This document shows, piece after piece, positions 17,415 to 26,839 of a DNA stretch of 64,000 nt. The notes beneath the pieces were generated by a model. That model ran no database searches. It was not told the DNA's origin and saw nothing but the letters and a program-made list of their open reading frames with translations. The stretch comes from Phytohabitans houttuyneae. Its GTDB lineage: Bacteria > Actinomycetota > Actinomycetes > Mycobacteriales > Micromonosporaceae. The stretch is from contig NZ_BLPF01000003.1 in NCBI RefSeq assembly GCF_011764425.1, positions 310,001 to 374,000 on the forward strand, read 5' to 3'. Position 1 is the first letter of the stretch; each line of letters starts with the position of its first letter. The translations under genes were made by a program, and so were the position numbers.

Positions 17415-18584
17415 CTAGTCGCGGCGGGGGGCGACCGGTGCGGAGAGGCCGGCGCTGAAGAGGCGGGCGTCCACCTCGTTGAGGGAAAGCTTCAGCGCGC
17501 CCAACGCGACCGAGTCCGCGCCCAGCGTGGAGGCGCGGACCTCCGGCATGCGCAGGCACAGGCGTTGCAGCTCGTTGCGCAGCGGGTCGAGCACAAGGTC
17601 GGCCGAGCGGGAGAAGCCGCCGCCGTAGACGACCACCTGGGGGTCGAGGGTGAGTACGAGCGCGGCCGCGCCCACCGCCAGGTCCTTGACGTAGCGGTTG
17701 ACGGCGCCGCGGGCGGCGCGGTCGCCCTCGCGGGCGGCGTTGAAGACCCAGGCGGCGGCGTCGTCGGGGCTGACGGTGGCTGGGACGCCGGGGCAGTTTT
17801 GCAGGTGGGCGGGGGCGTTGAGCCACCGTACGTGCCTGAGCGCGCCGATCTCGCCGGCCGCGCCGCCGAAGCCGCGGCGCAGTACCCCGTCGATGATGAG
17901 ACCGGCGCCGTTACGCATGCCGCCGAGCAGGTAGACGATGTCGTCGGCGTCCCTGGCGGCGCCCTTCCAGCGTTCGGCGAGGGCGGCGAGCTTGCAGTCG
18001 TTCTCCACAAGGACCGGGCAGGCGAACCGGTCGCCCAGGTGCGCGACGAGGTCGACGCTCTTCCAGCCGGGCAGCGGCGTGAAGAAGCGGGTCCGGCCGT
18101 CCTTGTCGACGGCGCCGGTGACCCCGACCGTGACGGCCCAGATGTCGGGCGGCGTCATGCCGGCCTTGGCCACGCAGGCGTCGATGACGTTGTCGAGCTC
18201 GGCGAGGCGCTCGGCGGGCTCGGCTTCGGCGTCGACGGACTGGCGCACGCTCTGCACGATGTTGCCGTCGAGGTCGCAGAGCAGGGCCAGGATCTTGTGT
18301 ACGCCCACGTCGACGCCGAGCACGTGGCCCGCCCCGGCGCGAAACTGGTACCGGCGCGCGGGGCGACCGACCGCGCTGCTCGCGCCGGGTTCCAGGACGG
18401 TGGCCCAGCCGTCGGCGACGAGCCCCTGGGCGATGACGTCGACGGCGGGGCGGGACAGTCCGGTGCGCTGGGACAGCTCGGTGACGGTGGACGGCGGGTG
18501 GTCGCGCAGCGCGCGGACGATGCTCAGGGAGTTGAGCTCGCGCAGGCGCGGCAGGTCCGTCCCGGTTGTTGCCTGTTCGGTCAC
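17415..18584 (-). CDS. ROK-family transcriptional regulator
   Basis: 389 residues. The N-terminal winged helix-turn-helix reads TVTELSQRTGLSRPAVDVIA. The sugar-kinase-like ROK domain follows with the phosphate-binding VLGVDVGVHKILALLCDL and the NDCKLAALAE block. The usual cysteine zinc cluster is reduced to one Cys (QNCPGVP), and the DGxGxG kinase motif is not evident, so it is probably a sugar-sensing regulator and not an active kinase. It is the last gene of the minus-strand carbohydrate block, just behind the alpha-galactosidase. I infer that it controls the sugar importer and possibly the secreted DUF4832 proteins. Confidence 0.85.
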   Translation of the reverse strand: MTEQATTGTDLPRLRELNSLSIVRALRDHPPSTVTELSQRTGLSRPAVDVIAQGLVADGWATVLEPGASSAVGRPARRYQFRAGAGHVLGVDVGVHKILALLCDLDGNIVQSVRQSVDAEAEPAERLAELDNVIDACVAKAGMTPPDIWAVTVGVTGAVDKDGRTRFFTPLPGWKSVDLVAHLGDRFACPVLVENDCKLAALAERWKGAARDADDIVYLLGGMRNGAGLIIDGVLRRGFGGAAGEIGALRHVRWLNAPAHLQNCPGVPATVSPDDAAAWVFNAAREGDRAARGAVNRYVKDLAVGAAALVLTLDPQVVVYGGGFSRSADLVLDPLRNELQRLCLRMPEVRASTLGADSVALGALKLSLNEVDARLFSAGLSAPVAPRRD

Positions 18585-18620
18585 GTTCGGTCCCTTGCTT
18601 TGCGGGCAGGTACGCTCCGC

Positions 18621-18650
18621 ATAATACGCTTCGATCTTTACAAATAGTTG
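18621..18650 (-). promoter_or_regulatory. Candidate promoter/operator of the ROK gene
   Basis: Read on the minus strand, an AT-rich island contains TGACAA, ATTT, CGAAG and a good -10, TATTAT (18621-18626), 37 bases before the ROK start. The same string of words (TGACAA, ATTT, CGAAG, ATTAT) recurs upstream of the importer operon at 23471-23501. The shared spacing-variable pattern suggests one regulator, plausibly the ROK protein. Confidence 0.4.
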
Positions 18651-20146
18651 TCAGGAGATTGGGTAGGCCTGCGCCGCCGGTGAGATCGCCGCGGTGAAGT
18701 CGGCCTCCCGCCCGTCGACGGTGTACCGGTACCGGCCCAGCCGCCGGATCTCCGGCCGCGCCGACAGGTAGCCGGCCATGTCCTCCAGCTCGGTGGGGGA
18801 CAGCCAGCTCGGCGGGTCGGAGACCGCGCGGAAGCGGCAGATGTCCGCGAGGTCGCGCAGCCAGGCCAGCTGCTGGTCGGTGAGCAGGTTGAGCCGGCTG
18901 CGGAAGTACACGACGTCGGGGTCGACCTCGGCCAGCGGCTGGTGCCACAGGCGGTGCAGCGTGTTGACGACGGCGTTGCGGGCCATGGCGTCGGAGGGGT
19001 CGTCGCTGGCGTAGTTCTGCCACATGGGCGCGACGTCGGGGCCGCTGCGCAGCCCGTCCAGGATGCCCAGCGAGGGCAGCAGGATCGCGCCGCTGCCCAG
19101 CAGGTACACGTCGTCTCCGGCGACCTCGCGGATGAGCGCGAGTGCGTCGCGGTAGCTCTGCTCGCGCTCGCCGCCGCCGGCGCGCACCCCGGGCACCGCG
19201 CCGGCGTTGACGAAGTCGAGCTTCAGGTACCGGAAGCCCCACTCGTGCACGACCCGCTGGGTCAGCTCGGCGAGGAAGTCGCGGGTGGCCGGCAGGGACA
19301 GGTCGAGGGCGTGGTAGCCGCCGCCCCAGTTGTGGCCCGCGACCACCGGCTCGCCGCGGGCGTCCCGCAGCAGCAGCGACGGGTACCGTTGGGCGAGCTG
19401 CGAACCCGGCAGCGCGATGAACGGGGCCAGCCACAGCCCCGGCGTCATGCCCGCGTCGGTAATGCGGTCGGCCAGTGCCCGCATGCCGGACGGGAACTTG
19501 TGGTTGGGCTGCCAGTCGCCGACCAGCCGCTCCCAGCCGTCGTCGACCTGGACGACGTCGAAGGGCAGGCCCCGCAGGTCGTCGACGTCCTTGGCGAGCT
19601 GCTGCTCGGTGATCGTCTCGTAGTACGCGTACCAGGAGCACCAGACGTTGCCGGCGCGGCGGGTGCGGCTGCCCAGCCGGTCGGCCAGCTGCCGGGCGTA
19701 CGCGGCGAACACCTCGTCCTCCGGCCCGTACGCGGCGAACCACGGCTGGGCGCCGTGCTCGTACCAGCCGGCGATGGTGTCGCGGTCGGCGGACAGCCGC
19801 GGCGTGCCGAGGCCGAGCGCGCCGAGCAGCAGCACGTTGCCGTCGCCGGCGTCGATGGCAGCCACGGCGGAGGAGTGGTGGCGGGCCGGGTCGTCCCAGG
19901 TGTCGTCGTCGGCGGTGACGCGGCGCCGCGGGTCGGCGATGCGCAGCGGCGGCTCGGCCAGGCGCCGCCATCCGCAGGGGCTCCACGAGTTCTGCCCGTG
20001 CCGGTAGAACAAGGCGTCGCCCAGTCCGTGCAGTAGGGCGACCCGACCGGGGGTAGGATCAGGCCCCCGTCGGCTGCTTGCGGGCTGCCGGGGCCGTCGT
20101 GTTCGAGGGCGAAGGTGCGCCCGGCGAGCGCGATGAGCAGTGCCAT
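18651..20146 (-). CDS. Alpha-galactosidase (melibiase, GH36-like), one frameshift
   Basis: About 497 residues after repair. The start MALLIALAGRTFALEHDGPG at 20146 has AAGGAGAA upstream. The frame breaks at the G run 20049-20053 and one added base joins it to GRVALLHGLGDALFYRHGQN. The TIM-barrel part shows DVVQVDDGWE, the nucleophile region YLKLDFVNAG and the probable acid/base Asp in GLRSGPDVAPMW, as in GH36/GH27 alpha-galactosidases. There is no signal peptide, so it probably acts in the cytoplasm on imported alpha-galactosides. It lies between the importer operon and the ROK gene. Confidence 0.82.
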
Positions 20147-20168
20147 TGTTCTCCTTGGCGGTTGAGAG

Positions 20169-20199
20169 CCCGTCCCCGGCCGCGAGGGCCGGGGACGGG
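20169..20199 (-). terminator. Strong hairpin after the sugar-binding protein gene
   Basis: A perfect 13-base-pair stem, CCCGTCCCCGGCC / GGCCGGGGACGGG, with a 5-base loop (GCGAG) lies between the solute-binding protein stop (20222) and the alpha-galactosidase start (20146). It can terminate or attenuate transcription, or protect the 3' end of the abundant binding-protein mRNA. Confidence 0.7.
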
Positions 20200-20221
20200 T
20201 GGAGTCGTAACCGGGAGCTAC

Positions 20222-21571
20222 CTACTTGAAGAGGGCGTTGACCTGCTCGTTGGCCTTCTTCAGGGCGGTGGCCGAGTCGGTCTGGCCGAGCACCGACGAC
20301 TGGATGGCGTCCTGCACGATCTGGCTGATCTCGGTGCCGTGTTCGGTGATGGGCAGGAAGAAGGTGCCGCCGGGCGCGGTGGCCTCGTCGATGAACGGCT
20401 GCACGTCGCGGCCCTTGCTCTGATGCGCGGCCAGGGCCTTGTCGCTGGCCGCCTTGATGGCGGGGAAGACGACACCGTTGCCGCCGACGATGTTCTGGCA
20501 GTCGGGCGAGGCGAGGAACTTGACCCACTTCCAGGCGGCGTCCTTGTGCTCGGTGCCGGCCCAGATCGCGTCGGAGAGGCCGTTGATCGCGGACTTGCGG
20601 CCCTGCGGCCCGGCCGGCAGCGGTGCGAACGCGAACTTCGCCTTCGCCGAGTCACCGAGGTACGTGTTGATCGTCCACGAGCCGGAGATGGTCATCGCGG
20701 ACTTGCCGGCGTTGAGCAGCGCGTCGATGCCGAGCGTCGACGCCTTGTCCAGCGGCGGGCTGTAGCCCTTGGCAATCAACGACTTGAACCAGTCGATGGT
20801 CTGCGCCAGCCGCGGGTCGTCGTACTTGTACTGCGTGCCCCACGGGTTCTTGTCCAGGTAGGTGAAGCCGAGGGAGGCGGCGAGGTTGCCCCAGCCGTTC
20901 TGGCCCTGCGAGCCGTCCTTCCACTCCGGCTGGTACCCGTAAATCTTGACCTTGGTCTTGTCGAAGGCGGGGTCGAGGCCGTTGCGGCCGTTGGCGTCGA
21001 CCGTGGCCTTGGCGATCACCTGCTGGAAGGTGCCGCCGTCGGTGGGGTTCCAGGTCAGATCCTTCAGCTGGGCCGGGTCGATGCCCTGCGCCTTGAAGTG
21101 GTCGGTGTTGTAGACGATCGCCATGGTGTCCCAGTCCTTCGGCAGGCCGTACCGCTTGCCGTCCTTGGTGAACAGGTCGGCCAGGCCCGCCTGGTACTGG
21201 GACAGGTCGACGCCGTCGGCGTCCACATAGGGCTGGATGTCCAGGATCTGTCCCGAGGTGACGAACTGCGGGTAGTACGAGCCCTGGTTGGTCCACACGT
21301 CCGGCGGCTCGCCGGCGGCGAGCTGGGTGGTGAGGTTCTGCCAGTACTGGTCCCACGCCGACTGCGAGATCTGGACGGTGATGGTGGGGTTGGCGGTGTG
21401 GAACGCGTCCGCGCAGGCCTGGTACGACGCCTTCTGGTTGTCGTCCCACAGCCAGTAGTCGAGGGTCACGTTTCCGCCGGAGTCGCCGCCGCCGGACTCG
21501 GAGCATGCGGCCAGGCCGGCCGTGACGGCCAGCGACAGCAACGCTGCCCCGGCGCGTGATCTGCGAATCAT
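20222..21571 (-). CDS. Sugar ABC transporter substrate-binding lipoprotein
   Basis: 449 residues. A lipoprotein signal ends in the lipobox LAAC (GLAACSESGGG), so the protein is anchored to the outer face of the membrane. The body is of the extracellular solute-binding family 1 (MalE/UgpB-like): VTLDYWLWDDNQKASYQACA, then the typical YGLPKDWDTMAIVYNT and a C-terminal SPDCQNIVGGNGVVFPA. It follows the two permease genes in the same direction. The ATPase is not encoded here, as is usual for actinomycete CUT1 systems that share MsiK. Probable substrate: alpha-galactoside or another oligosaccharide released by the neighbouring secreted proteins (inference). Confidence 0.9.
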   Translation of the reverse strand: MIRRSRAGAALLSLAVTAGLAACSESGGGDSGGNVTLDYWLWDDNQKASYQACADAFHTANPTITVQISQSAWDQYWQNLTTQLAAGEPPDVWTNQGSYYPQFVTSGQILDIQPYVDADGVDLSQYQAGLADLFTKDGKRYGLPKDWDTMAIVYNTDHFKAQGIDPAQLKDLTWNPTDGGTFQQVIAKATVDANGRNGLDPAFDKTKVKIYGYQPEWKDGSQGQNGWGNLAASLGFTYLDKNPWGTQYKYDDPRLAQTIDWFKSLIAKGYSPPLDKASTLGIDALLNAGKSAMTISGSWTINTYLGDSAKAKFAFAPLPAGPQGRKSAINGLSDAIWAGTEHKDAAWKWVKFLASPDCQNIVGGNGVVFPAIKAASDKALAAHQSKGRDVQPFIDEATAPGGTFFLPITEHGTEISQIVQDAIQSSVLGQTDSATALKKANEQVNALFK

Positions 21572-21620
21572 GGTTCCTCTTCTCTGGGGAGCGGTGGAAT
21601 CGATGGGAGCGGTGCGGGGT

Positions 21621-22504
21621 TCATTTGCTGCCGGTGAAGTTGAGGGACTGGACCAGCCGCTTGCCCACGAAGATGAGCAGGACCAGGACGGGGATGACGG
21701 ACAGCGTCGAGGCGGCCATCAGGCCGGTCCAGTCCGGTTGGGTGTTGGGTGACTGCTGCCGGAAGACGCCGAGTGCGACGGTGACGAGGCGGTTCTGCTC
21801 GCCGCGGCCGACCAGCAAGGGCCAGAGGAAGTCCTTCCAGGCCCACACGGTGGTGGTGAGCCCGATGGTGATCAGCGGGCCGCGGCTCATCGGCAGCGCG
21901 ATCCGCCAGAAGATCCCCATGCGCCGTTGCCGTCGAGGATCGCCGCCTCCTCGACGTCGCGCGGCAGCGACAGGAAGAACTGGCGCAGGAAGAACACGGC
22001 GAACGGGGTCATCAGGATGGTCGGCGCGACCATGCCGGCCATCGTGTTCATCAGGCCGAGCTCCTTGACCAGGATGAAGTTGGGCAGGAGCGTGAAGATC
22101 GGCGGCACCATGAGCGCGCCGATGACGATCGCGAAGACAAGGTCGCGGCCGGGGAAGCGCAGCCGGGCGAAGGCGTAGCCGGCCATCGCGCAGAACAGCG
22201 TCTGGAACGACGCGATCAGTCCGCAGTAGACGATCGAGTTGAGCAGGTAGCGGGCGAAGTTGATGTGCGCGCCGGAGCCGCCGGCGGCGCGCGCCTCGGC
22301 CTCGGTGGTCAGGCCGAGCACCCGGGCGAAGTTGACGAGCGTCGGGTCGCGCGGCAGCAGGCCGGCGTTGTCGGTGTAGAGGTCGGCGGCGGGGGTGAGC
22401 GCGGTGCGGACCATCCACCAGAACGGGAAGATGGTGACCACGATGACCGCGACGAGGACGGCCCACGCCAGCAGCCGGCCGGGGGTGAGTTTCTTGCGGC
22501 GCAT
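21621..22504 (-). CDS. Sugar ABC transporter permease (MalG-type), one frameshift
   Basis: About 294 residues after repair. It starts MRRKKLTPGRLLAWAVLVAV and has six hydrophobic helices. The EAA loop lies at VEEAAILDGNGAWG, and the frame breaks there at the C run 21915-21918. One added base continues it as IFWRIALPMSRGPLITIG through to the end SLNFTGSK. It pairs with the permease at 22517-23398, 12 bases upstream in transcription, to form the CUT1 channel. Confidence 0.85.
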
Positions 22505-22516
22505 GCGTCAGGCCTC

Positions 22517-23398
22517 CTACGCCAGATCCGACCGGGACGCGCGCAGCAGGCGCATCTGTATCGCGGTGAGTACGCCGAGGATGAGCGCGAGGCAGATGGC
22601 CGCGGCGGAGGCGTAGCCCATGTGGAAGTACGTGAATGCCTGCTGGTAGATGTAGTAGTAGATGACGCGGGTGGCGGAGACCGGTCCGCCGAACGTGGTC
22701 ACCGCGACGGTGTCGAAGATCTGGAACGACCCGATCAGGGAGACCACCAGCACCAGCGCCAGGACCGGGCGCAGCAGGGGCAGTGTGATGCGGCGGAACA
22801 TCCGCCACTCGCCGGCGCCGTCGATGGCGGCGCCTTCGTAGAGGTACTGCGGGATCTGCAGCATCCCGGCGTACAGCAGCAGTGCGGTGTAGCCGGTGTA
22901 CGCCCAGGTGTTGACGGCGGCGATGGACGGCATCGCCCAGGTCGCGTCGACGAAGAAGCCGACCGGGCCCGCGCCGAACGCGTTGAGCAGGTGGTTGACG
23001 AAGCCGAGGTTGGTGTCGAGCAGCCACATCCACAGCAGGCCGACGGTGACGTTGGGGACCAGCCACGGCAGCAGCAGCGTGGCGCGCAGCACGACCGACC
23101 GGGTCAGCCGGTGCATCAGCGCCGCGATGCCGAGGGCCAGCACCGTCTGCGACCCGATGTTGAGCACCACGTACCAGGCCGTGACGAGCAGCGCGTTCCA
23201 GAACTGGCTGTCGTGCGCGAGCTTGACGTAGTTGTCCGCGCCCACGAACGAGGGCGTGTTGAGCATGGTGTAGTCGGTCACCGAGTACCAGATGCCGCGG
23301 GCGGCCGGGTAGCCGTAGAAGATGGCGAACCCGAGCAGCACGGGCAGCAGGAACCACCACGCCGCGCGACGGTCGTCGCGCCGTTTTGTCGACCTCAT
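22517..23398 (-). CDS. Sugar ABC transporter permease (MalF/UgpA-type)
   Basis: 293 residues with six transmembrane helices beginning AAWWFLLPVLLGFAIFYGYP. The EAA-loop region is YEGAAIDGAGEWRMFRRITL, which contacts the ATPase. It is the first gene of the importer operon, and the promoter lies in the 147-base gap to the divergent DUF4832 genes. An 18-base sequence containing its GAGGCGAGG ribosome site is duplicated just upstream. Confidence 0.92.
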   Translation of the reverse strand: MRSTKRRDDRRAAWWFLLPVLLGFAIFYGYPAARGIWYSVTDYTMLNTPSFVGADNYVKLAHDSQFWNALLVTAWYVVLNIGSQTVLALGIAALMHRLTRSVVLRATLLLPWLVPNVTVGLLWMWLLDTNLGFVNHLLNAFGAGPVGFFVDATWAMPSIAAVNTWAYTGYTALLLYAGMLQIPQYLYEGAAIDGAGEWRMFRRITLPLLRPVLALVLVVSLIGSFQIFDTVAVTTFGGPVSATRVIYYYIYQQAFTYFHMGYASAAAICLALILGVLTAIQMRLLRASRSDLA

Positions 23399-23470
23399 CC
23401 TCGCCTCTGGTCCGATCCTCGCCTCTGATCCGGTGTCCGGGTTGGCTCTTGCCAGCCGCCCCGCTCTCGA

Positions 23471-23501
23471 ATAATGATGTAGTCCTTCGAAATTTTGTCA
23501 A
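23471..23501 (-). promoter_or_regulatory. Probable promoter/operator of the sugar importer operon
   Basis: On the minus strand there is a consensus -35 TTGACA (23496-23501), an 18-base spacer containing ATTTCGAAG, and a -10 like TCATTAT (23471-23477). The AT-rich words are shared with the ROK promoter. The site lies between the importer and the first secreted DUF4832 gene (ATG 23546), so a bound regulator could control both directions. Confidence 0.5.
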
Positions 23502-23545
23502 CACCTCTTCGTATTGCTTCGGTAACGCCAGGAGGGTGACCAGTC

Positions 23546-25452
23546 ATGAACTTCCGCGTACTCGGCGCCGCCATCGCCGGCGCCGCCCTGGTGCTCGCCG
23601 GCTCCGTCCCGGCTCAGGCGGCACCGGCCGGCCCGCCACCACGCCCCGCGCCACCGGCCAGCCCCGACCCGGCGCTGCAGGTCCACCCGCTGACCGCGGC
23701 CCCCGGACCGCTGGACAACCCGCTCAAGGGCTGGGCGAGGTTCTACTCACCCGGCGCCAACCAGAACGCCGGCTACCCCCACTCGCTGACCTGGGGCTAC
23801 TTCGGCCTGTCCGAGATCATGACCAGCGCGTCGAACTGCGCCGCGTACAACTGGTCCATCGTGGACAGCATGCTGGCCGAGACCGCCGGCTATGGCAACC
23901 AGGCCGCGATCCGCATCTACATGACCTATCCAGGCGGTACCGGCAGCCACCCCGCCAACGCGATCCCGCCCTGTTTCAACGGCAACGTCGCCAACCGCGC
24001 CGACACCTACTGGAACGTCACCCATCCCGACTACAACAGCCCGTTCCTGCTCAACGCTCTGAGAAGCTTCATCGCGGCGTTCGGCGCCCGCTACGACGGC
24101 GACCCCCGGCTCGGCTTCATCCACATGGGACTTGTCGGGCTGTGGGGCGAGTGGCACACCTGGCCGTACGACAGCGACACCGCCGACGGGCGCCCCAACT
24201 ACATGCCCAGCGACGCCAACGGCGCCCAGCTCGTGGCCGCGTTCGACAGTGCGTTCAACACCACCAAGCTGGAGATCAGGTACCCGGACGTGGCCGGGGG
24301 AGCGGCGAACAGCCGCGAGATCGGCTACCACGACGACTCGTTCTGCTACCGGGAAGGCTCACCGCTGCAGGGCGTCACCCTGCCCGCGTCTCTGGGCGGC
24401 GCCTCCTACGCGCAGCTGCAACGCACCCTCGCCGCCGGCACCGAAAACAAATGGACCACCAGCTCGATGGGGGCGAGGTCCGGCCGGAGATCCAGGCCAC
24501 GGCCTTCCAGCACTGGCCGGGCGGCGCCGGCAACGTCGACAACCTCAAGGCGTGCGTCGAGCTCGAGCACGCCACCTGGATGATCAACGAGCAGAGCGGC
24601 AACTACCCGGCCGGCGACGCGAACGTGGGCGCCGCCGTCCGGCTCATGGGCTACAACCTCACCGTCCACAATGCCTACTTCAGGAACACCGCCAGCGGTA
24701 CCACAAGCGTCGGCGTGCAGATCGGCAACAGCGGCGTGGCCCCGTTCTACTACCCGTGGACGGTCACCCTCGGCCTGAAGAACAGCGCCGGCACCGTCGT
24801 GCGCACCTGGGACACACCCTGGAACCTGCGCACGGTACAGCCGCTGACGATCCGCAACTTCCCCGAGTGGAACGCCGGCGCCGACCCCAGCTACCGCGAC
24901 TTCGGCTACCGGCAGTACTTCCAGCACACCGTCGACCTGTCCGGCGTCGCGCAGGGCGGCTACCAGTGGGTGATGCGGGTCAAGAACCCGCTCGAGGCGG
25001 TGAGCGCCAGCGCCAAGAAGCTGCGCTTCGCCAACGCCACGCAGCAGGCCGACGGCTGGCTCGGCCTCGGCTCCGTCACCGTCGGCACCGGCGGCGGCAC
25101 CCCCGTCACGTACGAGGCCGAGGCGTCCGGCAACACCCGCACCGGCGGCGCGGTCGTGGCCACCTGCGGCGCCTGCTCGGGCGGCGCGAAGGTCGGCTAC
25201 ATCGGCAACGGCGCCACGCTTGTCGTCAACGGTGTCCCCGCCGGCACCCGGAGCGTCACCATCCACTACCTGTCGGCCGTGGCGCGTACCGCGCTCGTGA
25301 ACGGCCAGTCGGTCAGCTTCGCCCCGACCGGCAGCTGGGACACGCTCGGCTCCACCACCGTCACGGTCACCGTCGCTGCCGGCGGCAACACGGTCACCAT
25401 CGCCAACCCCACCGGCTGGGCACCCGACATCGACCGCATCACCGTCACCTGA
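23546..25452 (+). CDS. Secreted DUF4832-type protein with C-terminal CBM35-like domain, one frameshift
   Basis: About 635 residues after repair. Sec signal peptide MNFRVLGAAIAGAALVLAGS...AQA, then a Pro-rich stretch, then the DUF4832-type core with DNPLKGWARFY, LVGLWGEWHTWPYD (Glu202), YHDDSF (His262) and GGEVRPEIQ (Glu311). The G run 24469-24473 lacks one base: the first frame ends KWTTSSMG, and adding a G gives GGEVRPEIQ as in its paralogues. The C-terminal 125 residues (VTYEAEASGNTRTGGAVV onward, ending DIDRITVT) resemble CBM35/CBM6 carbohydrate-binding modules. First of four tandem paralogues, divergent from the sugar importer. Glycosidase activity is my inference. Confidence 0.8.
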
Positions 25453-25472
25453 AGCCCCGAAGGAACCCCACC

Positions 25473-26825
25473 ATGAGAAGATCAGTGCGCCTCGCGGTCG
25501 CCGCGCTGGCGGCCCTCACCCTCGCGTCCGGCACCCCCGCGGTCGCCTCCGGTCCACAGTGGAAGCAGCTGTCCTACGCGCCCGCGCCGGCCGACAACCC
25601 GCTCAAGGGCTTCATGCCGTACGCCGGCAGCTACCAGACCTTCCCGTACAGCATGGAGTGGTTCTACCTGCCGCTTCGCGACGTCATGACCGGGCCGAGG
25701 CAGTTTCGCTGGGACGCCCTCGAACGGCAGCTCAACGACGTGGCCGCCCGCGGCCACCAGGCCGTCTTCCGGTTCTACGTCGACTACCCGGGCAAGCCCA
25801 CCGGCATCCCGCAGTACCTGCTGGACCAGGGCCTGCTCACCCGCCCCTACCCCGACTTCGGCAACAACGGGGTCAGCGTCGCCCCCGACTACAGCGACCC
25901 GCGGCTCGTCTCCGCCCTGGAAACGTTCGTCACCGCCCTCGGCCGCCGGTACGACGGCGACCCGCGCATCGGGTTCATCACCCTGGGCCTGATCGGCTTC
26001 TGGGGTGAGTGGCACACCTGGCCCTACGACGGCTGGACCCAGCCCGAAAACTGGATGCCCAGCACCGAGATACTCACCAGCCTGCTCGGCCGCTACGAGG
26101 CCGCGTTCGACAGGACCCGGCTGCTGGCCCGCTACCCGAGCCCGGAAAACAAGGACCTGGCGATCGGGTACCACGACGACTCGTTCGCGTTCGAGACGCT
26201 GCCACCCACGTCGTGGCACTTCGTGCAGCGCCTCATCGACCAGGGCGTCACCGAGAAGTGGCGCCAGGAGCCGATCGGCGGCGAGCTGCGCCCCGAGATC
26301 CAGTCCTGCCTGTGGGACCAGCCGGTCAGCTGCGGGCAGTACGAGGACTACGCCGAGTCCGTCGCGCAGACCCACGCCTCCTGGCTGATCAGCCACGCGG
26401 CGTTCGCCGGCGAGGGCTTCACCGGCGACAAGTACTTCCGCGCCCTGGCCGCCTCCAAGTCCCTCGGCTACGAGCTGACCGTCACCGAGGCGGCCCTGTC
26501 CCGCGACCGGGTGTCGGTGCGCGTGGCCAACCGCGGCGCCGCGCCGTTCTACTACGACTGGCCCGCCGAGCTGGCCGCCGTCGACAGCCAGGGGCGGATC
26601 GTCCGGCGCTGGCACACCTCCTGGAGCGTGGCCGGCATCCAGCCCGGCCAGGACCCCGCGCAGCTGTCCACCCGCATCGACACCCGCGGCCTGCGCGCAG
26701 GCGACTACGACCTCGTCATGCGGGTGGCGAACCCGCTGCGCGGCGGCATCCCGCTGCGCTTCGCGAACACCGCACAGGACAACCACTCCGGCTGGCTCAA
26801 CCTCGGCACCGTCACCACCCGATGA
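25473..26825 (+). CDS. Secreted DUF4832-type protein, single-domain paralogue
   Basis: 450 residues. Signal peptide RRSVRLAVAALAALTLASG with cleavage near AVAS. The same core as its neighbours follows: ADNPLKGFMPYAGS, FWGEWHTWPYD (Glu179), IGYHDDSFAF (His234) and IGGELRPEIQ (Glu271), ending in a beta-rich part with APFYYDWPAEL and RFANTAQDNHSGWLNLG. It carries no carbohydrate-binding or FN3 module. AAGGAACC precedes the ATG, 20 bases after the previous stop, so it is co-transcribed. It shows which residues are core to the family. Confidence 0.83.
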   Translation: MRRSVRLAVAALAALTLASGTPAVASGPQWKQLSYAPAPADNPLKGFMPYAGSYQTFPYSMEWFYLPLRDVMTGPRQFRWDALERQLNDVAARGHQAVFRFYVDYPGKPTGIPQYLLDQGLLTRPYPDFGNNGVSVAPDYSDPRLVSALETFVTALGRRYDGDPRIGFITLGLIGFWGEWHTWPYDGWTQPENWMPSTEILTSLLGRYEAAFDRTRLLARYPSPENKDLAIGYHDDSFAFETLPPTSWHFVQRLIDQGVTEKWRQEPIGGELRPEIQSCLWDQPVSCGQYEDYAESVAQTHASWLISHAAFAGEGFTGDKYFRALAASKSLGYELTVTEAALSRDRVSVRVANRGAAPFYYDWPAELAAVDSQGRIVRRWHTSWSVAGIQPGQDPAQLSTRIDTRGLRAGDYDLVMRVANPLRGGIPLRFANTAQDNHSGWLNLGTVTTR

Positions 26826-26839
26826 AGGGAGCACGGTTC

